NCBI GenBank assembly: GCA_011620845.1
Contig: WOYJ01000168.1
Coordinates: 1 to 14,381 of the forward strand
Source of the DNA: Methanobacteriaceae archaeon
GTDB lineage: Archaea; Methanobacteriota; Methanobacteria; Methanobacteriales; Methanobacteriaceae
Length of the DNA stretch: 14,381 bases
Direction: 5' to 3'
In this document: positions 6,913-14,261 of the stretch, piece by piece
Position numbering within the stretch: position 1 is the first letter of the stretch
Layout of the letters: each line of letters starts with the position of its first letter
Made by a program: the position numbers and the translations under genes
The notes under the pieces: generated by a model
Databases searched by the model: none
What the model was told of the DNA's origin: nothing
Seen by the model: the letters and a program-made list of their open reading frames with translations, nothing else

Positions 6913-7713
6913 TTAAAAATCAATATCCAGAATATCCTTTATATTATAAACAACCACATCTGCCATGTTGTACAATTTTTCCGGGACATCTTCCCCTTGC
7001 TGAAGAGTTAAAACACCCACATCTGCTTCTTCAATTGCAAGTAAATCATTGGAACTGTTACCCACCATCATAACCTTGTAATATTGTTTAAGATGTCGGA
7101 CGATGTCTCTTTTGTCCCATGAATCAGCAGTACCGCACACATTATCACGGGGGATATGTATATACTCTGCCAGTTCCTCTAATGATTTGGTCCGATCTCC
7201 TGAGGCAACATAAATTTCAACACCCCGATTTATGAGTTCTTTAATCACCTGGGGGACTTCTTTGAAAATTTTCCCACCTGCAGTTATGGTGAATTCAATT
7301 TCTCCACTATCGACGTTCATTATGAATCCAGATCCGCTGCAGATCTGTACGTTGTAATGTTTTTTTATCACCGCGTTTACAGTATCCTGGATATCGGATA
7401 CCCGGGACTGGTCGTTTTTAAGGATATCCAGTATTAACTCTTTATCGATATCCTTACTGGAGTAGCTCACATCGATATCTACTTTATTTTTCTCTAGAAA
7501 ATGGCGGATGGTCTGCTGGGGTTTTGCCTTCATCACACATTTTGTAGGGTCAGTTTGCAGTACAACCAGCACCCTATTTGTTGTTTTATAATCAACTATG
7601 TCAATGGTACTGATATGATCGCAGATAACTCCTGTTTTAATGTTTTTCACGACATGATACCTTCTAATAAGGGTGCCGGAATTATCGAAGACCACTGCCT
7701 TTGCCTGTTGCAT
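6913..7713 (-). CDS. HAD-superfamily protein, soluble P-type-ATPase-like, with atypical active site
   Basis: A 266-residue cytoplasmic protein of the haloacid dehalogenase superfamily. Motif I is VVFDNSGTL (residues 7-15, nucleophile D10), motif II is VASGDR (169-174, S171), motif III lysine is probably K201 (WDKRD), and motif IV is GNSSND (218-223, D223). The DxSGT form resembles the DKTGT of P-type ATPases: the second Asp of ordinary HAD phosphatases is S12, and GDGxND has become GNSSND. About 150 residues lie between motifs I and II, room for a large cap or nucleotide-binding-like domain. Phosphatase or phosphotransfer activity on an unknown substrate is inferred. An upstream in-frame GTG (7722) reads as part of a GTGA ribosome binding site, so ATG at 7713 was chosen. 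It is the third gene of the run that begins at 9495. Confidence 0.75.
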   Translation of the reverse strand: MQQAKAVVFDNSGTLIRRYHVVKNIKTGVICDHISTIDIVDYKTTNRVLVVLQTDPTKCVMKAKPQQTIRHFLEKNKVDIDVSYSSKDIDKELILDILKNDQSRVSDIQDTVNAVIKKHYNVQICSGSGFIMNVDSGEIEFTITAGGKIFKEVPQVIKELINRGVEIYVASGDRTKSLEELAEYIHIPRDNVCGTADSWDKRDIVRHLKQYYKVMMVGNSSNDLLAIEEADVGVLTLQQGEDVPEKLYNMADVVVYNIKDILDIDF

Positions 7714-7749
7714 AAAATTCACTTGATTAATATAGGTTTTAAAGTTTTA

Positions 7750-8403
7750 TCAATAAAGTCGGAAGTTCACCATATTCAACTGTGCGGTGATAAGGAAGTA
7801 GGCGCCTAAGACTATTAAAAATAACCCACAAATTTTCATTATAAGGCTATACTGCTTTTCACTCATAACAGTGGATCCTTTACTGCTGAAAAAGGAAACC
7901 GCACTAAACCAGCCAAGATCAGCTGACCAGTGCCCTATTATAAATCCAATTAATCCTACCAGACCCGCCATTTCCACACCCTTGAATAAGAAGGCCAGGC
8001 CAATGGTAGCCCACCAGATGAAGAAATATGGATTGGAAACGCTGGTTACAATCCCCTTCAGGACCGATCCATACTTACTGGATGGTTCTTCTGTATCAGA
8101 AACATCGTTGAGGTCAACAGTGGATTTTGAAGTGATATAACCCATGTAAATAAGCATTATACCCCCCAAAGTCCCTATTATTATAGCAACTTCTGCAGAG
8201 CCAACCAGCCAGCTAAAACCGGCTAAAATGAAGATTATCAGAATAAGTTCCGTGATAAAATGGCCTAAAACCACCAACGGTCCTGTTAAAAATCCCTTTT
8301 TGACAGAATCTGAAACAGTCACCGTCAGCATCGGCCCGGGCACTAAGGCCCCTGATAATCCCACTCCAAAAGAAGTGAGAATAAATAAGATTAGCTCTAA
8401 CAT
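7750..8403 (-). CDS. LysE-family amino-acid exporter
   Basis: A 217-residue integral membrane protein of the LysE/RhtB superfamily, which exports amino acids such as lysine, arginine, threonine or homoserine. About six hydrophobic segments are visible (roughly 4-22, 40-62, 68-90, 118-138, 145-170, 186-206). The N-terminal GALVPGPMLTV (18-28) is the family signature with its PGP turn. NPYFFIWW (124-131) and the HWSADLGW stretch (158-165) are also typical of this family. A charged loop of about 25 residues (92-116) lies in the middle. The ATG has GTGA upstream. It stands between an ornithine cyclodeaminase/alanine dehydrogenase-type gene and the HAD gene on the same strand. The pairing suggests export of an amino acid related to that enzyme, but the substrate is not known. 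Confidence 0.88.
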   Translation of the reverse strand: MLELILFILTSFGVGLSGALVPGPMLTVTVSDSVKKGFLTGPLVVLGHFITELILIIFILAGFSWLVGSAEVAIIIGTLGGIMLIYMGYITSKSTVDLNDVSDTEEPSSKYGSVLKGIVTSVSNPYFFIWWATIGLAFLFKGVEMAGLVGLIGFIIGHWSADLGWFSAVSFFSSKGSTVMSEKQYSLIMKICGLFLIVLGAYFLITAQLNMVNFRLY

Positions 8404-8435
8404 CTCATTTCACTGTGTGTATGTGTTTTTCGCTG

Positions 8436-8511
8436 GTTTATTCCAGATATTTTCAATAGTTTATTCCAGGATTTTCCATGTTATTTATGATATTTTCTGT
8501 CTTCATTCCAG
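8436..8511. repeat. Degenerate ~22-bp tandem repeats between the LysE and cyclodeaminase genes
   Basis: GTTTATTCCAGATATTTTC (8436-8454) and GTTTATTCCAGGATTTTCC (8459-8477) are 23 bp apart. A weaker copy with TTTATGATATTTTC lies at 8484-8497. ATTCCAGGAAATT (8505-8517) includes the end of the upstream gene. The strings fill most of a 99-bp gap inside what looks like an operon. No gene or clear hairpin is seen in it. Confidence 0.55.
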
Positions 8512-9495
8512 GAAATTGATCGTCTGACCTACACCAGCTTTCAGTGCTTTTTCACGGATATTCCAGGCAGTGACTATGTCCTGCACAGCCAGACCAGTGG
8601 AGTCAAAGACGGTTATTTCTTCATCAGATTCCCTTCCTGGCTTATTTCCATTCACTATTTCCCCAATCCGGGCGTGAATATCACTTCTTCGAATGGTCCC
8701 CTCATGGACCTGTATGTTTATTTCACCACTGTGGCTGGCCTGGCTCCAGCAATCAATGACTATCTTGGCTTTTTCAATTAAATGGCTTTCAAGCTCCTGC
8801 TTACCCGGAGCATCAGCACCCATGGCATTAATATGGGTTCCGTCATCCACCCAGCTTCTTTTAACTATGGGCACCCGACTGGGGGTGGTGGTTGATATGA
8901 CATCAGAACCTTCAACTGCTTCCTGTATGGTGTCCACCGCTCGGGCTTCAATACCGAAGTTATCCCTGATCATCTTGGCGAAGCTTTCCCGGTGGGTGCA
9001 TGTTCTACAGGAAACCTTTACCTCTTTGATGTCCATAACCTCTTTTATGGCCATTACCTGTGTTAAGGCCTGCATACCTGCACCAACCAATCCCAGGATT
9101 TTTGAATCCTTTCTGGCTAAATATTTAGTTGCCACTCCACCTGCGGCACCGGTCCTCATGTTGGTGATCCAGGTTCCATCCATAACGGCCAGGGGGAATC
9201 CGGTTTTTGGGTCTACCAGTTCAATTAATCCCATCACCGTTGGCAGATTATGTTCTTGAGGATTCCGGGGGTGGACGTTCACATTTTTAACTCCCGCCTG
9301 GTCCAGGCCACGTATGAAGCAGGGCATAATACGCAGGTCGCCCTCGTATTTGTTGAAAAACAGGTACATCTTAGGGGGCATCTGTACTTTACGGTTTGCA
9401 TCAACAGAATATGCTGTTTCCACATAGCCGATTATTTCTTTCATATCAGCAAGCTCTTGAATCTCGCTCTGTTTTAAAAGAAGGGTTTCTAACAT
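8503..9495 (-). CDS. Ornithine cyclodeaminase / archaeal alanine dehydrogenase family protein
   Basis: A 330-residue NAD(P)-dependent enzyme of the ornithine cyclodeaminase/mu-crystallin family. The N-terminal substrate domain has R55 (LRIMP), K70 (GVKNVNVHP) and R114 (TNMRTGAAGG). The Rossmann domain starts with GLVGAGMQA (135-143). D228 in MGADAPGKQEL corresponds to the catalytic aspartate of ornithine cyclodeaminase, and D298 in VFDSTGLAVQD is conserved as well. Length matches the family. Members include ornithine cyclodeaminase (ornithine to proline plus ammonia) and the archaeal alanine dehydrogenase (alanine to pyruvate plus ammonia); residues visible here do not distinguish them. The ATG has GGGAG upstream and a TATA-like box close by, so this is the likely first gene of a run with the LysE exporter and the HAD gene. 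Confidence 0.9.
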   Translation of the reverse strand: MLETLLLKQSEIQELADMKEIIGYVETAYSVDANRKVQMPPKMYLFFNKYEGDLRIMPCFIRGLDQAGVKNVNVHPRNPQEHNLPTVMGLIELVDPKTGFPLAVMDGTWITNMRTGAAGGVATKYLARKDSKILGLVGAGMQALTQVMAIKEVMDIKEVKVSCRTCTHRESFAKMIRDNFGIEARAVDTIQEAVEGSDVISTTTPSRVPIVKRSWVDDGTHINAMGADAPGKQELESHLIEKAKIVIDCWSQASHSGEINIQVHEGTIRRSDIHARIGEIVNGNKPGRESDEEITVFDSTGLAVQDIVTAWNIREKALKAGVGQTINFLE

Positions 9496-9529
9496 TTTTT
9501 TCTTTCTCCCATGAAAAAATTAATTTGTA

Positions 9530-9538
9530 TTATAAATT
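9530..9538 (-). promoter_or_regulatory. TATA-like box for the cyclodeaminase-LysE-HAD gene run
   Basis: On the minus strand this reads AATTTATAA, about 35 bp upstream of the start codon at 9495. Transcription would begin close to 9508-9512, leaving a short leader that just includes the GGGAG site. The box is a fair match only. Confidence 0.35.
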
Positions 9539-9621
9539 GGACTTTCCAGTAAATTAAAGATTTTGACAGGAAATAATATGATGCAAAATAATGAAAATAT
9601 CAATAATGGGAGAAAAATTCA

Positions 9622-10398
9622 ATGAATTTAAAGGAAAGATTCTGGGAAGTGGATTTTCTGCGCGGCCTGGCTGTTATACTTATGATTACATACCATTTCA
9701 TCTTTGACCTTAGCTTCTTCGGAATATATCCTTTAAACATCTTTTCAGGACTTTTATGGTATTTTCCTCGTATCACAGCGGGCATCTTCATATTCTTAGT
9801 GGGTGTCTCTCTCTATTTAAGTTACACCCGGGCGGAACTATTGCGTATCTATTCCAGTGAAAGAGATTTCTTCTTCAAATATCTGAAAAGAGGGCTTTGG
9901 ATATTTTCTCTGGGGTTGGTGATTACCCTGGCCACCTGGATATTCATCAGGGCCGAATTCATAGTCTTCGGCATCCTGCACTTCATAGGACTGACTATAA
10001 TCCTCCAGTATCCTTTCTTAAAATCCAATAGAAATCATAAATACCTGAATTTAGCCGCCGGGCTGATATTTATAGTAGCAGGGATTTACCTCCATACTTT
10101 TACCTTCAACTTTGACTGGCTCTTATGGCTGGGTTTTATTCCCCAAAATCTAGTTACTGTGGATTACTTCCCATTACTACCCTGGCTGGGGGTGGTTTCA
10201 CTGGGAATATTCGTAGGGAGCATCCTGTACAGGGATTACCAGAGGAAGTTTAAATTTCCAGATCTTTCTAGTTACTTACCGGTCAAGTTGTTCACATTTT
10301 TGGGTAGACACTCCTTAATCATCTACTTCATCCACCAACCAGTACTCATCGGTTTACTCTATTTATTAGGTGTTTTAGATATCACCTACCTTTTTTAA
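9622..10398 (+). CDS. DUF1624 membrane protein (heparan-alpha-glucosaminide N-acetyltransferase-like)
   Basis: A 258-residue polytopic membrane protein of the DUF1624/COG3503 group, related to lysosomal HGSNAT and the acyltransferase-3 superfamily. The N-terminal family motif is WEVDFLRGLAVILMITYHFIFDL (8-30; key residues D11, R14, H25). Other conserved points are GILHFIG (117-123, H120), DYFPLLPWLGV (181-191) and GRHSLIIYFIHQP (228-240). About seven or eight membrane segments are visible. In this family the histidines are thought to carry or accept an acyl group passed across the membrane to a sugar. Acylation of an envelope glycan is therefore a reasonable guess but not shown. GGGAG lies about 10 nt before the ATG. 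It stands alone, divergent from the cyclodeaminase gene and 150 bp before gatA. Confidence 0.85.
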   Translation: MNLKERFWEVDFLRGLAVILMITYHFIFDLSFFGIYPLNIFSGLLWYFPRITAGIFIFLVGVSLYLSYTRAELLRIYSSERDFFFKYLKRGLWIFSLGLVITLATWIFIRAEFIVFGILHFIGLTIILQYPFLKSNRNHKYLNLAAGLIFIVAGIYLHTFTFNFDWLLWLGFIPQNLVTVDYFPLLPWLGVVSLGIFVGSILYRDYQRKFKFPDLSSYLPVKLFTFLGRHSLIIYFIHQPVLIGLLYLLGVLDITYLF

Positions 10399-10456
10399 CT
10401 ATAAATTCTTAAATAAAATTTGGATTACATCTAACTTTTTATACCTTGGCCAATTA

Positions 10457-10466
10457 ATTTATAATA
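10457..10466 (+). promoter_or_regulatory. TATA-like box upstream of gatA
   Basis: ATTTATAATA lies in a 150-bp AT-rich gap. Transcription would start near 10490, giving a leader of about 60 nt before the ATG at 10549. A second AT-rich candidate (TTTTTATA) lies at 10435-10442. Confidence 0.4.
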
Positions 10467-10548
10467 ATCTAGAATTCCTATAATTGGAAAATAGAAAACT
10501 ACTATCATACAACTTAAAAAATGTTCTACCCACAGTTTGGTGTGCCAT

Positions 10549-11931
10549 ATGAATCTTTTAGAAAAGTCTGAATTAATTGAAACTAATGAAATAACAGCTT
10601 CAGAAAACCTGGAGCAATACATACAGGAAATTGAGAAAAAGAACTCCAGTTTAAACGTTTACCTGGAGACGGATTTTGATAAAGCCCGTGAAACAGCAGA
10701 AAACATCGATTCCCGTATAAAGAAGGGAGAAAAGGTTGGCAGACTGGCCGGACTGGTAATAGGGGTGAAGAGCAACATAAACGTGGAGGACTTCCACATC
10801 ACCGCAGCATCCAAAACCCTGGAAAATTACCTGGGAAGCTACAACGCCACCGTCATTAACAGAATTCAGGATGAAGGTGGTGTAATAGTTGGAATGACCA
10901 ACATGGATGAGTTTGCAGCGGGGAGCTCCACAGAAACATCCTACTTTGGACACACCCAGAACCCGGCAGCAGAAGGCCGTATACCAGGTGGTAGCAGCGG
11001 TGGAAGCGCAGCGGCCATAGCAGCTGGGCTTTGTGATCTCAGTATCGGATCAGATACAGGGGGATCCATCAGAAACCCCGCCTCACACTGTGGGGTGATG
11101 GGATTTAAACCCACATACGGCGCTGTTTCCAGGCAGGGCCTCCTGGATCTGGCCATGAGCCTGGACCAGATCGGTCCCTTTGCCAGTGATGCCAGCGGCA
11201 TAGCCATGATGCTCGATACCATAGCGGGGTTCGATGAAAGGGAATGCACCACCATAGACTGGAATGTACCGGATTTCACCGAGCTTACCGGTGAAGGTGC
11301 ACAGGATTCACTTAGAGGTATGAAGCTGGGCGTGGTAAAACAGTTCCTGGAAGTATCAGATGACTCCATCGTTGATATAATTCAGGGGAGCATCGATAAA
11401 ATGGAGGAGGCCGGGGCCGAAGTGGTGGAATTAAGCTTCGACCATATCGATTTATGCTTACCTACATACTACCTCATAAACTATGTGGAGTTCTTCTCAG
11501 CCACCCGTAAATATGATGGAAGAAAATATGGGTATAAAATAGAAGATGTCTGCGGCGAAGAAGTGCTTAGAAGAATATATATAGGTTCATATATCAGTCA
11601 GAAAGAATACAGCGGTAAATATTATAAAAAGGCCCTCCAGGCAAGGTCGCTTATCAGGAAAGAAATCACCAGACTCCTGGAGGGTGTGGATGCCATTGTG
11701 GGGCCCACCGTACCGAAATTACCCCATAAATTAGGCACTGACCTGGAACCCATGGAGATGTACGCCTACGATGTCCTGACCGTCATAGCCAACCTGGCCG
11801 GCATACCAGCAGCGAGCATAAAGGCTGGTGAAGTAAACGGAATCCCAGTGGGACTGCAGTTCCAGGCCAAACCCCTGGAAGATGCCAAGATAATGCAGCT
11901 GATGGCTGCCTTTGAAGGGCTACAACTTTGA
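10549..11931 (+). CDS. gatA: Aspartyl-tRNA(Asn)/glutamyl-tRNA(Gln) amidotransferase subunit A
   Basis: A 460-residue amidase-signature protein, the glutaminase subunit of the GatCAB complex that amidates mischarged aspartyl-tRNA(Asn) (and glutamyl-tRNA(Gln) in many bacteria; archaea use GatDE for the latter). The Ser-cisSer-Lys triad is complete with the spacing of known GatA: K74 (GVKSN), S149 (GGSSGGS, 147-153) and S173 (SDTGGSIRNPAS). The flanking motifs MTNMDEFAAGSSTETS (116-131) and GVMGFKPTYGAVSR match GatA closely. Length is normal. ATG at 10549 is chosen because GGTG lies 6 nt before it; TTG and GTG codons just upstream are part of that site. No gatB or gatC is in the window. A GATase/P-loop protein follows after 45 bp. 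A different amidase-signature hydrolase is possible but less likely. Confidence 0.88.
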   Translation: MNLLEKSELIETNEITASENLEQYIQEIEKKNSSLNVYLETDFDKARETAENIDSRIKKGEKVGRLAGLVIGVKSNINVEDFHITAASKTLENYLGSYNATVINRIQDEGGVIVGMTNMDEFAAGSSTETSYFGHTQNPAAEGRIPGGSSGGSAAAIAAGLCDLSIGSDTGGSIRNPASHCGVMGFKPTYGAVSRQGLLDLAMSLDQIGPFASDASGIAMMLDTIAGFDERECTTIDWNVPDFTELTGEGAQDSLRGMKLGVVKQFLEVSDDSIVDIIQGSIDKMEEAGAEVVELSFDHIDLCLPTYYLINYVEFFSATRKYDGRKYGYKIEDVCGEEVLRRIYIGSYISQKEYSGKYYKKALQARSLIRKEITRLLEGVDAIVGPTVPKLPHKLGTDLEPMEMYAYDVLTVIANLAGIPAASIKAGEVNGIPVGLQFQAKPLEDAKIMQLMAAFEGLQL

Positions 11932-11976
11932 TTATTTTTTTGAAATCTAAGAACTTAAAAATCCGAGAGCGAGAAG

Positions 11977-13506
11977 ATGAAAATAGGTATCCTCTACGTG
12001 AAAGGTGCGCTGCCTTTATTTGAAGATTTCGGACACTTACCCACCCATACCGTAAATGAAAACGGCCTGGTGAACGGTGTAAAAGCTCATAAAGTATTGG
12101 ATGGCCTGATAATACCTGGTGGGAGCATCGTTGAATCCATGACCATAAGTTCAGACCTTAAAACCGAAATCCGGAAGATAGCAGAGCAAGGCTCCTTTGT
12201 ACTGGGTATGTGCTCCGGGTTCCAGGTTCTGGCCAACAGCACCAACATCGGGAGAAAATCTCCCTGTCCCATCATCAAGGAGGGAGTTGGTCTCTTAGAC
12301 GTTAAGTTCAGCCCCCTGATCAGCAACGACAGGGTGAAGGCGGAGATAGTCGATGACTCCTTTCTAACCAAGGGAATGATCGATGAACGTATAACCGCTT
12401 TTCACTGCCACACCTATGGTGATATAAAGGGAGATGCCCCTCCACTATGTTATTCCCTGCTTAAGAGGATGAATTATTCTGATCAAACGCAAAAAATACT
12501 CTCCGGTGTAAAAAACGACGACGGTAACGTGGTGGGTGTCATGCTACACGCTTCCCTGGATGAAAACCCACAGATAACACAGAACATACTGGATTATATG
12601 GGTGCTGGTGAAGAAGATGTCCTGGATATCCACAGGCAGAACCAGGAATATGTAAAGAAGATCAGAAGGGAAATCGGTGTTAATACCAATATATTCGCTG
12701 ATTATAATGTTAAATCAGCATCTGGATCTGAGAAAGCAAAATCTAACCCGGAAAGCCCAGTCGAATACCCACCCATGATAATGGTGGCCAGCACTGGCTC
12801 TGATTCAGGTAAAACCTTCCTGACCACAGGTATAGTGGGAAACCTCCGGAAGAAGGGATACAAAGTTGCTGTGTTGAAGGTGGGACCGGATATAAGGGAT
12901 ATAGTACCCTCCCTGTACCTTAACAAGGAAAAGATGGAGAAATTTTCCTCTATAAAGATTGGCCACTTAGGTTGGATGGACCTGAAATCCGTCTTAGAAG
13001 ACCTTAAAACCAGAAATTATGATCTGGTTATTGTGGAGGGTGTTATGAGCATATTCACCGGCCTGCTGAACGAAAAAATACCCTACTCATCTGCTGAGAT
13101 AGCAAGGGCGGGCAATATACCAGTTTTACTTGTTTCACCCTGTAATAAAGGAGGAATAGAAACAGCGGCTATCGATCTTATCAGTCACGTGAAGATGCTG
13201 GATAAACTTGGGGTTAAAACTAAGGGTGTTATTTTAAACAAGTTTTACGACGATGAAATAGCAGAAAACGCCCGGAAATACATAGCTAACAATATCGTTG
13301 TGGATTACGTGGAGTTAATCCCCCGGATAAGAATAGAAGCACGGGGCAATATCCCTGAGGTGGAGATGAAGCTGGAAGAATTCTGCCTCCACGCCATGAA
13401 CACAGTTCTGGATAATATGGATGTCCAGAAGATAATAGATATAGCTGAAAAACCAGTTTTCAGTGATTATTTGTCATTTGAGGATATTTTAAAATCATAC
13501 TCCTGA
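11977..13506 (+). CDS. Class I glutamine amidotransferase fused to a CbiA/CobB-like P-loop domain, reversed domain order
   Basis: A 509-residue cytoplasmic protein. Residues 1-205 form a class I glutamine amidotransferase domain: IIPGG (45-49), nucleophile elbow GMCSGFQ (77-83, C79) and GNVVGVMLHASLDEN (183-197, H191), the last like the CobB/CobQ histidine motif. A charged linker (about 210-265) leads to a P-loop domain (266-509) with Walker A ASTGSDSGKT (271-280), KVGPD (301-305) and VEGVMSIFTGL (353-363), all resembling CbiA/CobB/CobQ. Those enzymes place the ATPase first and the glutaminase last, so the order here is reversed. The PDYxDP segment of the corrin enzymes reads PDIRDIV, so the substrate may not be a tetrapyrrole. 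ATP-dependent amidation of a carboxylate, or a related ligation, is inferred. It follows gatA by 45 bp and is probably in the same transcript. The ribosome binding site is weak. Confidence 0.85.
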   Translation: MKIGILYVKGALPLFEDFGHLPTHTVNENGLVNGVKAHKVLDGLIIPGGSIVESMTISSDLKTEIRKIAEQGSFVLGMCSGFQVLANSTNIGRKSPCPIIKEGVGLLDVKFSPLISNDRVKAEIVDDSFLTKGMIDERITAFHCHTYGDIKGDAPPLCYSLLKRMNYSDQTQKILSGVKNDDGNVVGVMLHASLDENPQITQNILDYMGAGEEDVLDIHRQNQEYVKKIRREIGVNTNIFADYNVKSASGSEKAKSNPESPVEYPPMIMVASTGSDSGKTFLTTGIVGNLRKKGYKVAVLKVGPDIRDIVPSLYLNKEKMEKFSSIKIGHLGWMDLKSVLEDLKTRNYDLVIVEGVMSIFTGLLNEKIPYSSAEIARAGNIPVLLVSPCNKGGIETAAIDLISHVKMLDKLGVKTKGVILNKFYDDEIAENARKYIANNIVVDYVELIPRIRIEARGNIPEVEMKLEEFCLHAMNTVLDNMDVQKIIDIAEKPVFSDYLSFEDILKSYS

Positions 13507-13567
13507 AATAAGAACTCCTGAAATAAGAATTTTTAATTTGTACTCCTAAAAATTTGTACTCCTAAAA
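13499..13567. repeat. Two short tandem duplications sharing ACTCCT after the GATase/CbiA-like gene
   Basis: ACTCCTGAAATAAGA is present twice head to tail (13499-13513 and 13514-13528); the first copy contains the stop codon of the gene. AATTTGTACTCCTAAA is then present twice (13535-13550 and 13551-13566). All four units contain ACTCCT (13499, 13514, 13542, 13558). They lie in the gap between converging genes, where they may affect transcription ends. Confidence 0.75.
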
Positions 13568-13580
13568 TTTAAAATTGATT

Positions 13581-14249
13581 TTAACCCGGTTTAACAGCGT
13601 CCAGTTCCTTTAAAGCGTTTTTAAACTCGAGTTTTGTTATTTCATCCCGGTCCTGCATGGATTTTAATTCAACGGCAATGTTCTGTAATGTGATCTCCTT
13701 TGCTTTCCCCCGTATATTGGCGTAGGCTATGCGTATCACCGCGTTTTTATCGGCCAGATCTTCCAGGCTGGATGGTCGACGTCTGGTTGTTTCATCTGTT
13801 AGTTGTGCGCTGATCACTGCCAGGTTAACGTATTTTGCATGGGGATTTAGTGGACTCACCGCTTTAACCGTGACTGAGGATACGTTATCGTTAACTGCGT
13901 CACGGAAGGTCTTGAAGTTCACCGAGTAACTGTCCTGCACATTTAAGGGGTCGTTGTTTATCACGTGATTTAAAGTATCGATGAAAGTATAAACCCTTCC
14001 CCCTTTTTCCCCGTATATATTACCTGTTTCGGGGTAGTAAGAGGTTACCAGGCTGCAGATCCATTTCCTCTGGTCGTCGTTGTCAGTTAGAATCACATAA
14101 AATTGGTAAGATTCTGATCTTTCAATGGACGTTTTCTTGATTTCTCCAATGTATATTTCCCCCGAAATTTCTTCACCAGGAATCAGCTCATTTAAAAACT
14201 TAGTTTGATAATCATCACTTTTTCGGCCAATTATACCAATATCCAACAT
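13581..14249 (-). CDS. Conserved-looking protein of unknown function, possible OB-fold-like N-terminal half
   Basis: A 222-residue soluble protein that I do not recognise. Residues about 26-95 are rich in predicted beta strands (ISGEIYIGEIKK, YQFYVILTD, RKWICSLVTSYY, RVYTFIDTL), which would suit an OB-like or other small barrel, but this is a weak inference. A middle part (105-155) is also strand-rich. The last 65 residues are charged and helical, with an arginine run (156-158) at their start. There are no signal peptide, membrane segments or cysteine clusters. The start was set at ATG 14249 because GGTGAT lies 8 nt before it; the GTG at 14261 is inside that site. It converges with the GATase/CbiA-like gene and its upstream partner lies outside the window. 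A nucleic-acid-binding role is possible but unproved. Confidence 0.7.
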   Translation of the reverse strand: MLDIGIIGRKSDDYQTKFLNELIPGEEISGEIYIGEIKKTSIERSESYQFYVILTDNDDQRKWICSLVTSYYPETGNIYGEKGGRVYTFIDTLNHVINNDPLNVQDSYSVNFKTFRDAVNDNVSSVTVKAVSPLNPHAKYVNLAVISAQLTDETTRRRPSSLEDLADKNAVIRIAYANIRGKAKEITLQNIAVELKSMQDRDEITKLEFKNALKELDAVKPG

Positions 14250-14261
14250 ATTACCAATCAC

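Noticed and set aside
7714..7722. GTG start at 7722 for the HAD gene
   Set aside because: The GTG is the first part of GTGA, which lies 5 nt before an in-frame ATG at 7713 and reads as its ribosome binding site.
8693..9259. 188-residue open frame on the plus strand, opposite the cyclodeaminase gene
   Set aside because: It lies wholly antisense to a gene with clear catalytic motifs, and its own translation shows no recognisable family.
10475..10489. TTCC-N7-GGAA upstream of gatA as a nitrogen-regulator (NrpR) operator
   Set aside because: The NrpR consensus is GGAA-N6-TTCC; here the arms are in the opposite order and the spacer is 7.
10537..10548. TTG start at 10537 for gatA
   Set aside because: TTG and GTG here overlap a GGTG site that is well spaced for the ATG at 10549.
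10941..11369. 142-residue open frame antisense to gatA
   Set aside because: It is a mirror of a conserved gene and shows no ribosome binding site or domain.
14250..14261. GTG start at 14261 for the last gene
   Set aside because: It is inside GGTGAT, a strong ribosome binding site 8 nt before the ATG at 14249.
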